A stretch of DNA of 14,490 nt from CAZFYZ01 sp964523735 (lineage in GTDB: Bacteria > Armatimonadota > UBA5829): positions 1-14,490 of the forward strand of contig CAZFYZ010000105.1 in the NCBI GenBank assembly GCA_964523735.1. The letters run 5' to 3'. A program made the translations under genes and the position numbers. The notes beneath the pieces are model-generated. The model had not been told where the DNA came from. It was given only the letters and a program-made list of their open reading frames with translations, and searched no databases. Positions 8,301-14,318 of this stretch are shown in pieces; within the stretch, counting starts at the first letter, position 1; each line of letters begins with the position of its first letter.

Positions 8301-11129
8301 ACTTGCATGACGTGCCTTCGCGTCTAACCAGGCAACGGATGCCGCGAGGTCTTCGAGACAGCCCTCCCAGTCATATGCCTCCAAAGGTTCCGGAGCAGGC
8401 TGTTCCTGGTTTCGGCCCAAAAAGTACGCTGCTCTTAGCTGGTCGTAGGCTCGAAGGAACGCAGCGCTGTCGGCGAGCGAGCGATGCTCTGTGAATAGGG
8501 GTGGGGCGCTTGCTTCCCAGTCCAGTCCATTGGCATAGGTATCGACCAGGCTTGGGTTGGCGCCCGCCTCGATCAACAGGTCGACAAAGCCGAACTGCTT
8601 GTCCTCCGCTTCTAGAGAGGCGTCGAGCTTGCTGCCAATGTCCTCAAGCAGCATGCCAACTTTGTCTCTTGGAAGTCGGGTCTCGTAGTTCTGAGCATGG
8701 TTGTAGGCATAGCCGAGTATTGAAAGGAGCGAAAGCGCCTGGGATCTGTTTGGTACGCCCGGAGGGATGGGAATCTGGGCGATAGGTTTGTAGGCGTGGA
8801 CTACGCACATGCTCGTGCCGAGCATGTTGCCGATCAGGTCGGCGAGGAGGCGCTGACCATCCTGCGGCGAGATGCTATTCCTCGGATCGGTTACGAGACC
8901 CATCACATATTGAAGAAAATCCGCAGTGGGAGGTTCGGCTCCAGCATGGTCGGCCAGGACCCAGCCCTGCAGTCTGAAACCGGCCGCTTTCAGATACTCG
9001 CCGACCTTTACACCATCCCGTGTGAGGGTTGGCTGCAGGAGGCTATCGACCTTTTGAAGGACCTCAATGGCTTCTTTCTGGTGACCTGCTTCGATGAGCA
9101 GCCTGGCGATGGAGAACGCCGAGCTGGGCTCCACAATGAGGTGCCCATGGCGAAGAATATGACGCAGCGCCTGGTCAGTCTTTCCGAGCGCGATGAGAGC
9201 TTCTGCAGCGAGGCCCGCCGACTGCGCAAACAGCGTGTCGTATCGGAACTTAAGTCGCTGCGAAAGAAGCAGCAAACGAACAATCCCGGTCGCGGTTCCA
9301 AGGCGAGTGGCCGCCTCAAGTGAGTCCTCAATGTCTCCAAGGAGGACGTCCGGCTCAGCTCCAAGCAGCACAGATCGGTCCACCCAATGCTGCTGGCAGC
9401 CGTCTATGGCTGCCAGCTGTCTCGTCTTGTCTGCAAGAAGGCCGTGGAAGACGCTGTTGAGTTCTCCGTAGTTCCCGCTGTCGGGGAGCTGGCAGTAGTC
9501 CGCGAGCCGCCCTTGGACCCACGCACTCTGCGCCGCGGTCTTGTGCACCACGAAGTCAGAGAACGATGAGTGGTAGACCTCGGTGGTGTCTGGTGCCGTC
9601 AGCAGATGCCGGATGCGCGTGATGGTCGGAACAAAGGCGGCCGACTCAGGCGCCGTCAGCATGACCGGCAGGTCGGACGTCGGAATCCCCCAGCGCAACC
9701 GCGCGATGATCCCAAGCAGATTGACAGCATCAGCGTCCGTTAACAGCTGTGCCCAAATGATCTCGTAGTAGTCCTCGATTGCTCCGCTGAACGGCGGCAG
9801 CGATGCAAGGTCGTCCTCAGTAGCCCCACCATTGACAATGTCAACCAGATACCGGAGGTATAGCGGGTGGCCCTTGGCTCGTTCGCAAAGAGCGGAGACC
9901 AACGTCGACGATACCTTGTCATCGTCTAGCGTTGAGACGCAAAGCCTGTACTGGATGCCGTCATCCAAGACGGGCAGGGTCAGGCGGTCCGCGGGCTGAA
10001 AGATCGGCGCGAGCTTGCCCGCAATGGCATCCAGGCCGGCTCCAACAATCACGATTCGAAGCCCTGGCGGGATGCTTGTCGGCAAGAGCCCGATGAAGCG
10101 TTGCAGGGCATCGCCGCCGATGGCAGCCGCCTCGTTCACTCCATCAATGAACAGCACTCCAACCTTGCCGTCATTTGCGCAGCGCTGCGCAAATGATTGA
10201 AGCGTTTGGTGCGTCGTCTGGATAAGCTGCGCATAGATTGCCTGCGACAGCCGAGCCGGTCGGCCAGTGGCCCGCACCGATAGCAGCGATGTCAGCCAGT
10301 CAACGAACACCTCCGGTTGGGCTTGAAGGGCTGCGGTCGAGCCTCGACTTCGCTCGGAGAAGGCGTAAACGCCTAGGATTTCAATGCCATTGGAGCTCGG
10401 CCTGAAGCTCTTGCAGTAGGTCGACTTGCCTATGCCATGGGCTCCGTCCAGGAACAGGTATCCACCATCTGCCTTGACGAGGCTTGCTTCAAATGACTCG
10501 TCGAATGTGGGGCGCCTGGCAATTGGGGATGCATCTTCCTCGGATGCCTCCTCATCTGGGAGGAGGTGGTTGTCGGATAGGAAGCCGCTCAGAGCGGCCA
10601 TGCTGACGGCGCCAAGAGTGTTGTCGATGCTAACGCGTAGCAAGCCTTGGCAGCCGTCCGCAGTTATGAGCGCGGCGCCGGACAAGCCACGGTAGTCCGA
10701 GAGTGCTGTTTCGGTTCTCACCGACAGGTCGAGGTCGATGCCGTTGGCGAGCTCGCTCAATGCCTGCTGGATGGCTCCTCCGAGGACTTGGCCGATTTGC
10801 AGTTTGGCAACCGGGTAACCAAAGGCGCTCCAACGTGTCCCTGGCCGCGGCGAACTGACCGCAATTGGCACCGGATCGACCTCAGCGGGAGCCGGCAGTC
10901 TAAGGACGCAGACGTCGAGGTCTGCGTCAAAGGCCTCAAGGACCGCTTGGTGCTTGGAGTCAGATGGGCCGACGCCAAAGCTGACCTCGACGCTGGTTCC
11001 TTGGGCGGCCGCCTCGCCGAGACAGTGATAGGCCGTCAAGACCTGGTCAGCCGAAATGAGCCAACCCGTACCAGCTTCGCCGGCGCCTATGACCTGGCAG
11101 GTCGCCAGCTTCACTTCCTCTTCAATCAT
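5313..11129 (-). CDS. avs1b: Avs1b: trypsin-like protease fused to STAND NTPase
   Basis: A 1938-residue multidomain protein. Residues ~1-185 are a trypsin-fold serine protease: His35 in LTAYHCLG, Asp72 in ADLDVCVLRL and Ser150 in YRGLSGAAL form the expected triad. A short acidic linker (about 190-210) leads to a STAND NTPase with Walker A GAHGIGKST (229-237), Walker B VGVLFIDGVNE (323-333), a sensor-like strand LRIVIVGAG (357-365) and GHP (420-422). From ~450 to ~1750 follow helical repeats, interrupted at about 1339-1371 by a Pro/Ala/Glu-rich linker; the last ~180 residues look beta-rich. Known for the family: the helical region senses a phage protein and oligomerisation activates the N-terminal effector, here proteolysis. 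The start is supported by GGGAGA 6 nt ahead of ATG, overlapping the avs1a stop. It is unusually large and appears intact. A perfect 26-bp palindrome lies within codons 312-320. Confidence 0.9.
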   Translation of the reverse strand: MIEEEVKLATCQVIGAGEAGTGWLISADQVLTAYHCLGEAAAQGTSVEVSFGVGPSDSKHQAVLEAFDADLDVCVLRLPAPAEVDPVPIAVSSPRPGTRWSAFGYPVAKLQIGQVLGGAIQQALSELANGIDLDLSVRTETALSDYRGLSGAALITADGCQGLLRVSIDNTLGAVSMAALSGFLSDNHLLPDEEASEEDASPIARRPTFDESFEASLVKADGGYLFLDGAHGIGKSTYCKSFRPSSNGIEILGVYAFSERSRGSTAALQAQPEVFVDWLTSLLSVRATGRPARLSQAIYAQLIQTTHQTLQSFAQRCANDGKVGVLFIDGVNEAAAIGGDALQRFIGLLPTSIPPGLRIVIVGAGLDAIAGKLAPIFQPADRLTLPVLDDGIQYRLCVSTLDDDKVSSTLVSALCERAKGHPLYLRYLVDIVNGGATEDDLASLPPFSGAIEDYYEIIWAQLLTDADAVNLLGIIARLRWGIPTSDLPVMLTAPESAAFVPTITRIRHLLTAPDTTEVYHSSFSDFVVHKTAAQSAWVQGRLADYCQLPDSGNYGELNSVFHGLLADKTRQLAAIDGCQQHWVDRSVLLGAEPDVLLGDIEDSLEAATRLGTATGIVRLLLLSQRLKFRYDTLFAQSAGLAAEALIALGKTDQALRHILRHGHLIVEPSSAFSIARLLIEAGHQKEAIEVLQKVDSLLQPTLTRDGVKVGEYLKAAGFRLQGWVLADHAGAEPPTADFLQYVMGLVTDPRNSISPQDGQRLLADLIGNMLGTSMCVVHAYKPIAQIPIPPGVPNRSQALSLLSILGYAYNHAQNYETRLPRDKVGMLLEDIGSKLDASLEAEDKQFGFVDLLIEAGANPSLVDTYANGLDWEASAPPLFTEHRSLADSAAFLRAYDQLRAAYFLGRNQEQPAPEPLEAYDWEGCLEDLAASVAWLDAKARHASASNDDTALAAARMYLKDDVLPCLQLDLASRISWPDAYFIPENIVPLLYGYLAKLCLDCMPEELGDLLGVLEDSFDGQLGLYNEGFRRALQAVVPTLVNAAVSGDVADRVFELLLRWRNYVRDNVENRHELVPELLSMVPLLAQMESHEEALQTYQTVLAVSMGPSWYKEDQFAVMSRTLEVLPATAAIAPAGLAQIAAYLEHASGEMTFQRYVRSDKATFIGELSRRGLYSDAVRYFQHQACGSIDEMRAQASHGGLDRVAPLVGMRFPGGALEEQASLVSLLEHVGTAADWRIRWALLEIYQHGDERYLRDWGPAYAKLIQEISPSSVDLEWAVKRIGSIVQAMNGERAWMLLSCLNEALSDTVRESFSPLFEQYRGAFEPHDLETLSRRSGIPMGPGPAKAQAAAEPKIEATTRPAEEEGPEDREVMRGTFGTRASVRAAEQALEEARRHLKRRNTSAAVEHAIAALRAVQDGGWSIWSKGHPARMADLLIQDNVRSADELARLYVPLALREQHTQSWSVAYQLMQLIGPNLDADQRTQLLSVATDHVREMVGAAPADAFTYIGATASATATDALLELLLWALDHPSWERRDSAAAMALWLLRSDDVWMEKLAPLAFSMESGNRADIAAAALDVLSRESAAALWERVARCVDVSEVAKACTHASRYATLLRIADRARSKGIASAADAVGTLRAKALTSESPAVQPGDILRSDHVPPGLTAAWKELLSLGAIDDAARMRVAAILRELCGQHSFDDVRHLDSLAATRFKANANVIPDRWAARFRFALNVALFGPAPIEKLVKIEAALRIHNPESLVEPPDGRQLIASLIEALGSGNATGFLPSSGDLVFLDVQGYLEHKWQIIRVDLTSHLLSPGQRDPYPIELGTFRPTELPRPVPRDQVAVCSRVKPGLAHFGSLTPSIANPQFHELLQAPASAMVRYHWRDGSTVRTAGASRPHEVSMLAIQREALTLPPGWRMQWILRVNGNIRAKLNRAH
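10171..10196. repeat. Perfect 26-bp palindrome inside avs1b
   Basis: The sequence is the half-site TCATTTGCGCAGC followed immediately by its exact reverse complement, with no spacer. It covers avs1b codons 312-319 plus two bases of codon 320, just ahead of the Walker B strand. The reading frame is placed so that both strands encode the same peptide, SFAQRCAND. A perfect 26-bp palindrome is very unlikely by chance in a window of this size. It could form a cruciform or hairpin, or be a protein-binding site. No function is shown. Confidence 0.9.
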
Positions 11130-11135
11130 TGTTGT

Positions 11136-11142
11136 TCTCCCT
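11136..11142 (-). promoter_or_regulatory. Strong ribosome binding site of avs1b
   Basis: On the minus strand AGGGAGA lies 6 nt ahead of the avs1b ATG (11129) and overlaps the avs1a stop codon TAG (11141-11143). This is the best Shine-Dalgarno match in the operon. It fixes the avs1b start and suggests that avs1b is translated well from the shared mRNA. Confidence 0.75.
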
Positions 11143-12313
11143 AGATATGGATCCAGTCGTCTTGAACGACTTTCACGTTGAATTTGGTGCCTGACCTCGA
11201 TGCATGTGCCCGCAGCCGAGTGGATGCCGGGGTTTCGTAGTTGAAGTAAATCGTTCGCTCAACCGTCGCAGGCCTATCGACGATCTCGGCGAGCACCTCG
11301 AAGTCCGGGTGGTTATGCGTAGACCCGTTCGACGAGACCAGGAAGACGGGAGCATCAATGAGCGACAGGAGGTCTACGCTCGTGTTGTAAACGCTGCCGT
11401 GATGGGACACCTTGATGGCGTCGAACATCTGCGGAGCGTCGCCCCCAGCGATCTGCTTGAGTTCCGTGGCAACGTCCTCGGCCCAAGCGTCCCCCAGGAA
11501 GAGCAGCCGCTTGCCATCGGCGTCGATGATGGTGGCGATTGAACTGCCATTGGTGGGCGAGGTATCGGGAACGTACAGGTCAACCAACCTCTTCGATCCT
11601 CCGGCTGAGATGGTCTTGACCGTTGCAGGCTTCGGCTCGCGAGTTGACGCGCAGAGCATTTCATAAGCGTCCTCCACCAGAGCGTCGACCGCCGCGCCGC
11701 CTCGGTAGGAGACCCTTCTCATCTGCGCGAGCCACCAGGACCGAAGTTCCTGCAGTCTGGCCAACGGTGGTCCGACCAACTGAACCTGAACGTCGTTCGA
11801 CAAGGCATGTGGCGGGCGACCGCTTGTTATGCACGTGGAGCCGTCGCCAGAGTTCCACATGTAGCCCAGCTGGTGGAGAAGCCTCGCCAGCGAGCTACCT
11901 TGCTTGGCGCTGATGGGGTTGGCAGCAGGCCCAGGAGCAGGCGGCAGCAGGAATCCTCTTCTCTGTATCGCCTCCAGCAACTGGCGGTCCGACGCGCTGT
12001 CCGGAGCGCCGGGCGCAGCAGGTAGCGATCGAAGGCTGTTGTGCCAGACGTCCTTGACCTCAACGATGTTTCGAGCTCCCTCAGGGCCGTTCGAGGAGAG
12101 GAACTCGAGAAGGCCGCCGATGTGGTCGTTGTCGATGTGTGTGCAAATGAGCAGATCCACCGCTTGGCCGACGCTAGAAATCTGCCTCAAGTCGTCCAGG
12201 ATGTGGTCATTGAAAGTGCTCGCGTAGCCCGCGTCTATGAGTACGTTGGAGCCTGAGGCTTGGACAAGAAAAGCATCGCCGTTCTTGGCCGAGTACATCT
12301 TCAATTTGAGCAT
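11141..12313 (-). CDS. avs1a: Avs1a: ComEC-like MBL-fold metallo-hydrolase
   Basis: A 390-residue cytoplasmic metallo-beta-lactamase-fold hydrolase, first gene of the avs1 operon, ending 11 bp before avs1b. The N-terminus KMYSAKNGDAFLVQ and the metal site THIDNDHIGG (His59, Asp61, Asp63, His64) give the HxDxDH variant typical of the ComEC/Rec2 branch rather than the classical HxHxDH. Later ligands fit the fold: LLFLGDA with Asp275 and VSHHGS with His304/His305, then HNHPD at about 333-337. Members of this fold hydrolyse phosphoesters or related bonds; the substrate of this subfamily is not evident from sequence. There is no membrane segment, so it is not a full ComEC transporter. Order and spacing before a protease-STAND gene match AVAST type 1. 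No clear Shine-Dalgarno sequence precedes the ATG at 12313; Met6 is an alternative but would cut into the conserved first strand. Confidence 0.85.
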   Translation of the reverse strand: MLKLKMYSAKNGDAFLVQASGSNVLIDAGYASTFNDHILDDLRQISSVGQAVDLLICTHIDNDHIGGLLEFLSSNGPEGARNIVEVKDVWHNSLRSLPAAPGAPDSASDRQLLEAIQRRGFLLPPAPGPAANPISAKQGSSLARLLHQLGYMWNSGDGSTCITSGRPPHALSNDVQVQLVGPPLARLQELRSWWLAQMRRVSYRGGAAVDALVEDAYEMLCASTREPKPATVKTISAGGSKRLVDLYVPDTSPTNGSSIATIIDADGKRLLFLGDAWAEDVATELKQIAGGDAPQMFDAIKVSHHGSVYNTSVDLLSLIDAPVFLVSSNGSTHNHPDFEVLAEIVDRPATVERTIYFNYETPASTRLRAHASRSGTKFNVKVVQDDWIHI

Positions 12314-12449
12314 GCAATGTGTGGGGCCGAGGATTTCGAATCGAGACGCAAGCCGGTGACCGGTAAGCGGCCGAAAGCGTGTGTTTGGCCGCAGTGACCG
12401 AAAGACCGGACCCGCTGCTTAGTAGCCGCTCAGCCTGAAGTCTGGAACA
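12314..12449. other. Spacer between 208-aa gene and avs1a, with hairpin
   Basis: 136 bp without a gene. It holds a GC-rich hairpin: GCGGCC (12367-12372) pairs with GGCCGC (12387-12392), extendable by a wobble and two A-T pairs on the plus strand, leaving an 8-nt loop. GTGACCG occurs on both sides (12356-12362 and 12394-12400). There is no T-run after the stem on the minus strand, so it is a poor intrinsic terminator for the upstream gene. The avs1a promoter, if separate, must lie here, but I see no convincing -35/-10 pair. Confidence 0.5.
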
Positions 12450-13076
12450 TCACCAACGATGTACAAGCGTTCTCTGGCAAGTCATAGCACAACGCAAGGA
12501 GTGCGCCGACTGTAACAACAGCTGGAATTTATGACCTCGGTGCTGGACTAGATGTTCAGTTCTGTTGGAACCCGCACCTTCAGGGTTGAACTCGTTTCCG
12601 CTCTCTCCCTGCATGGTGACATTTCCAAGATCAAGGAACCCTCCAGCGGTGGAGCTTTTGTACATCTGCTCAAGCAGGTCGATGTACTCGCGATTGGAGC
12701 GGTCGAGCAATGCGGAGAACCGGAGTTCCGGAGAGAGCGCCGCTGCTTTGGTCTTGGCGAGCAGTCCAAGGATCGACTGGTAGACACCGTCGATCTCGTT
12801 CAGTCGAACTGCGTGCGATCGGACCAGTTCGGCTTGCTTCGGGTAGACCTTGCCATCGAGATGAACTGCGAGCTTCTCGAGGAACTTGTCGCGATTCTTC
12901 TGCTTTTTCGGATTGAGCCGCTTCAAGACGAGCGCATCACTGCGCCGCACGAGGCCGACTAGCTTGTCGACGTCCTGTGGCGTCAACGCGGTATCTGCCA
13001 AATGGTCTTCCAGAACCTGCCAAGACAGTTTTTCAAGAGCTTCGCTGACAGGCGTTTCGCTGAGTTCAATCGTCAC
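12450..13076 (-). CDS. Unknown 208-aa helical protein upstream of avs1a
   Basis: Family not recognised. It starts with GTG at 13076, preceded by AGGAAA with 4 nt spacing, which supports this start. Residues 1-150 read as charged amphipathic helices: a basic stretch LKRLNPKKQKNRDKFLEKL near 53-71 and a later helix RFSALLDRSNREYIDLLEQMYKSS, with no signal peptide or membrane segment. The last ~45 residues (from about GAGSNRTEHL) are of poorer, irregular composition, so the natural C-terminus may have been altered by a frameshift or an insertion boundary. It is on the same strand as avs1a, 136 bp upstream. It could be an accessory or regulatory gene of the defence operon, or unrelated island cargo; the sequence does not decide. 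Confidence 0.65.
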   Translation of the reverse strand: MTIELSETPVSEALEKLSWQVLEDHLADTALTPQDVDKLVGLVRRSDALVLKRLNPKKQKNRDKFLEKLAVHLDGKVYPKQAELVRSHAVRLNEIDGVYQSILGLLAKTKAAALSPELRFSALLDRSNREYIDLLEQMYKSSTAGGFLDLGNVTMQGESGNEFNPEGAGSNRTEHLVQHRGHKFQLLLQSAHSLRCAMTCQRTLVHRW

Positions 13077-13301
13077 TTGCTTTCCTGAAAATTCTTGTGC
13101 GCTCTATTGTGCGGCTATCACCAGCGGGGCTAGCGACCGCTTTGCGCCAGATAGCGTGAGTACCAGTGCCAGGGGCCTATGTCAGCAACCGCTGCAAAGC
13201 GGGCGATGACCACTTAGACCTAACGGCTTAAGGCAGGTCCAAAACTATCAGGCACCTTGTCGTTTTTCCGAATTTCGACGCTCACCCGTTGCAAGCCCTT
13301 T
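13077..13301. other. Structured spacer between toxin gene and 208-aa gene
   Basis: 225 bp without a gene. Several inverted repeats overlap: GCTATC (13114-13119) with GATAGC (13150-13155), enclosing AGCGG (13123-13127) with CCGCT (13137-13141); and CCGCTTTGC (13137-13145) with GCAAAGCGG (13194-13202). The CCGCT segment can pair either way, so two hairpins exclude each other in the 5' leader of the 208-aa gene. A promoter for that gene should lie here, but I cannot place one with confidence. Confidence 0.45.
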
Positions 13302-13640
13302 TCAGAGCCCGTACACCTGCCGTACCGCCGTTTCCACCGCGACCATGTCTGCCGCAGACAGTTCCCCAAGGAACTTGGTGATGCGCATTTTGTCGATGGT
13401 GCGCAACTGATGGCACAGCGCCACAGAATTGGGCCCTGCTGATGGCACACCGACCACTACGGGCGGCAACACTTTGCCGGAAGAAGAAAGAGGAACTACC
13501 CCGACTTGGCGCAACTTGGTGTTGAGCGGTGTAATCGACAAGATCACGCAGGGACGAGCGACGCCCTGCTGTTCACTTCCCTTGGTGGGCTCCAGATTGA
13601 CTCGGTAGATTTGGCCGCGCTTGTACTCCATCACCGGCAT
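13302..13640 (-). CDS. PemK/MazF-family toxin (mRNA interferase)
   Basis: A 112-residue toxin of the type II PemK/MazF family, which cuts mRNA and halts translation when its antitoxin is lost. Visible family features are the opening YKRGQIYRVNLEPTKGSEQQG, the RP pair followed by a hydrophobic strand (Arg29-Pro30, CVILS), VVPLSSSG at about 48-55, where the usual catalytic Thr is replaced by Ser, and a closing helix SAADMVAVETAVRQVYGL. Arg29 and Ser52/Ser53 are the likely catalytic positions by analogy with MazF. It follows the antitoxin stop by 3 nt. The start is debatable: GAGGG directly abuts the ATG at 13640, but sits 9 nt before the ATG at 13631 (protein starting MEYKRG, 109 residues) and 6 nt before a GTG at 13634; the shorter form is quite plausible. 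Length and motifs look intact. Confidence 0.88.
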   Translation of the reverse strand: MPVMEYKRGQIYRVNLEPTKGSEQQGVARPCVILSITPLNTKLRQVGVVPLSSSGKVLPPVVVGVPSAGPNSVALCHQLRTIDKMRITKFLGELSAADMVAVETAVRQVYGL

Positions 13641-13643
13641 CCC

Positions 13644-13895
13644 TCAAGCCGCGTTGTCCAGGCCGTCAGCGACGGTGACATCCCACAGGGCGTCGTCCTC
13701 GCGGCACTGCGCAAACTCGGGGTCATTCATAAACGCCTCGGCCACCCGTTCCAACTCTGCCTCCCGGGCAGCCAGAGCCTGCTTCATCAACTCCTCCATC
13801 ACACGGCTGCGCTCACCGTGAGGTACCAGCGCGTTGAAACGCTGCAGAACCGGCGCAGAAAACGTATACGACGCCCGAAGGGTGGTGGCTGCCAT
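13644..13895 (-). CDS. Ribbon-helix-helix antitoxin of the PemK/MazF toxin
   Basis: An 83-residue antitoxin, first gene of the toxin-antitoxin operon. The N-terminal strand and two helices (ASYTFSAPVLQRFNALVP, then ERSRVMEELMKQALAARE) fit a ribbon-helix-helix DNA-binding fold. The acidic C-terminal half (FMNDPEFAQCREDDALWD) is typical of the flexible part that wraps the toxin. It is expected to bind its own promoter alone or with the toxin and repress the operon; a palindrome 24-34 bp upstream of the ATG is the natural operator candidate. The ATG at 13895 has only a weak GAG-type ribosome site. Confidence 0.82.
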   Translation of the reverse strand: MAATTLRASYTFSAPVLQRFNALVPHGERSRVMEELMKQALAAREAELERVAEAFMNDPEFAQCREDDALWDVTVADGLDNAA

Positions 13896-13918
13896 GATGG
13901 AACTCGCTCAGATGTATG

Positions 13919-13929
13919 CAGTAATACTG
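13919..13929. promoter_or_regulatory. Candidate operator of the toxin-antitoxin operon
   Basis: CAGTA and TACTG form a perfect inverted repeat around one central base, in the leader between the candidate promoter and the antitoxin ATG. Ribbon-helix-helix antitoxins usually bind short palindromes in this position. Only one copy is evident, so confidence is limited. Confidence 0.4.
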
Positions 13930-13941
13930 TGAATTGAGCAT

Positions 13942-13971
13942 AGTGTATCGCCGACCACGGACCTGGATCAA
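13942..13971 (-). promoter_or_regulatory. Candidate promoter of the toxin-antitoxin operon
   Basis: On the minus strand, TTGATC (13971-13966; 4 of 6 to the -35 consensus) and TACACT (13947-13942; 4 of 6 to the -10 consensus) are 18 bp apart. This would start transcription near 13935, giving a leader of about 40 nt that contains the palindrome at 13919-13929. Moderate match only. Confidence 0.35.
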
Positions 13972-14088
13972 GCGCAGTGCCCCAGTGATGAAACCTTTTT
14001 TATCGACAGTAAAGCGCGATCTCGCCCACTCCTGTGGGCTCGGCGTTCATGCTCGGTATGCCTGTTCGACGAGTCACTCCAGCTTTGA
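13972..14088. other. Non-coding stretch between TA promoter and IS remnant
   Basis: This is part of the 423-bp interval 13896-14318 that carries no intact gene. Apart from the toxin-antitoxin promoter/operator candidates on its left and the transposase-like remnant on its right, I see no coding signal, RNA gene or clear terminator here. The boundary between host or island DNA and the IS remnant probably lies near its right end. Confidence 0.4.
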
Positions 14089-14271
14089 TCAGGAGCCACT
14101 TGAGCCCAGGCACAGCAGACCGAGGTAACTCTTCAAGATGTCGCTGTTGGCGATGCCCCCGCGCACGGGGAAGGTCGGATCAATCTGCGCGTTGAAGTTG
14201 ATGCGCTTGATTTGAAAAAGTTTAATTAATTCATTTTCTTTGAAAAAAGTTAATCGACTTGGTGATTTCAT
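14089..14271 (-). pseudogene. Truncated transposase-like N-terminus (IS remnant)
   Basis: A 60-codon reading frame, opening with ATG at 14271. Residues ~18-56 (KLFQIKRINFNAQIDPTFP, then VRGGIANSDILKSYLGLLCLG) resemble the start of an insertion-sequence transposase of the type I recall as IS1380/IS4-like, where the text normally goes on with a GKSDFxAIE-like segment. Here it breaks off after LGLLCLG into SSGS and a stop, so roughly 14105 is probably the breakpoint with flanking DNA. All catalytic residues are missing, so it cannot be active. It is AT-rich near its start, unlike the defence genes. The family name is from memory of the motif, hence moderate confidence; a short unrelated gene is the alternative. 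Confidence 0.45.
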
Positions 14272-14308
14272 AAAAAAATAAGCTATACAGGAGACGATTA
14301 ACTTTTTT
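14243..14308. repeat. 14-bp perfect inverted repeat flanking a 38-bp AT-rich core
   Basis: AAAAAAGTTAATCG (14243-14256) is repeated as its exact reverse complement at 14295-14308. One arm lies within codons ~6-10 of the transposase-like remnant, the other between that remnant and the plus-strand ORF at 14319. The 38-bp core contains TATACA (14284-14289) and AGGAG (14288-14292). This may be a paired binding site controlling divergent transcription or part of a mobile-element end. Confidence 0.75.
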
Positions 14309-14318
14309 GGGGTATTTT

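Noticed and set aside
8796..9323. 175-aa plus-strand frame inside avs1b
   Set aside because: It lies wholly opposite a gene with clear domains and has no recognisable motif; long antisense frames are common in GC-rich genes.
12367..12392. GC-rich hairpin as an intrinsic terminator of the 208-aa gene
   Set aside because: No T-run follows the stem on the minus strand and the pairing there contains a mismatch, so it is recorded only as a hairpin.
13218..13224. GTTAGGT on the minus strand as an integron attC core site behind the toxin gene
   Set aside because: No matching RYYYAAC site lies after the toxin stop, and the next gene does not begin close behind the site as a cassette would.
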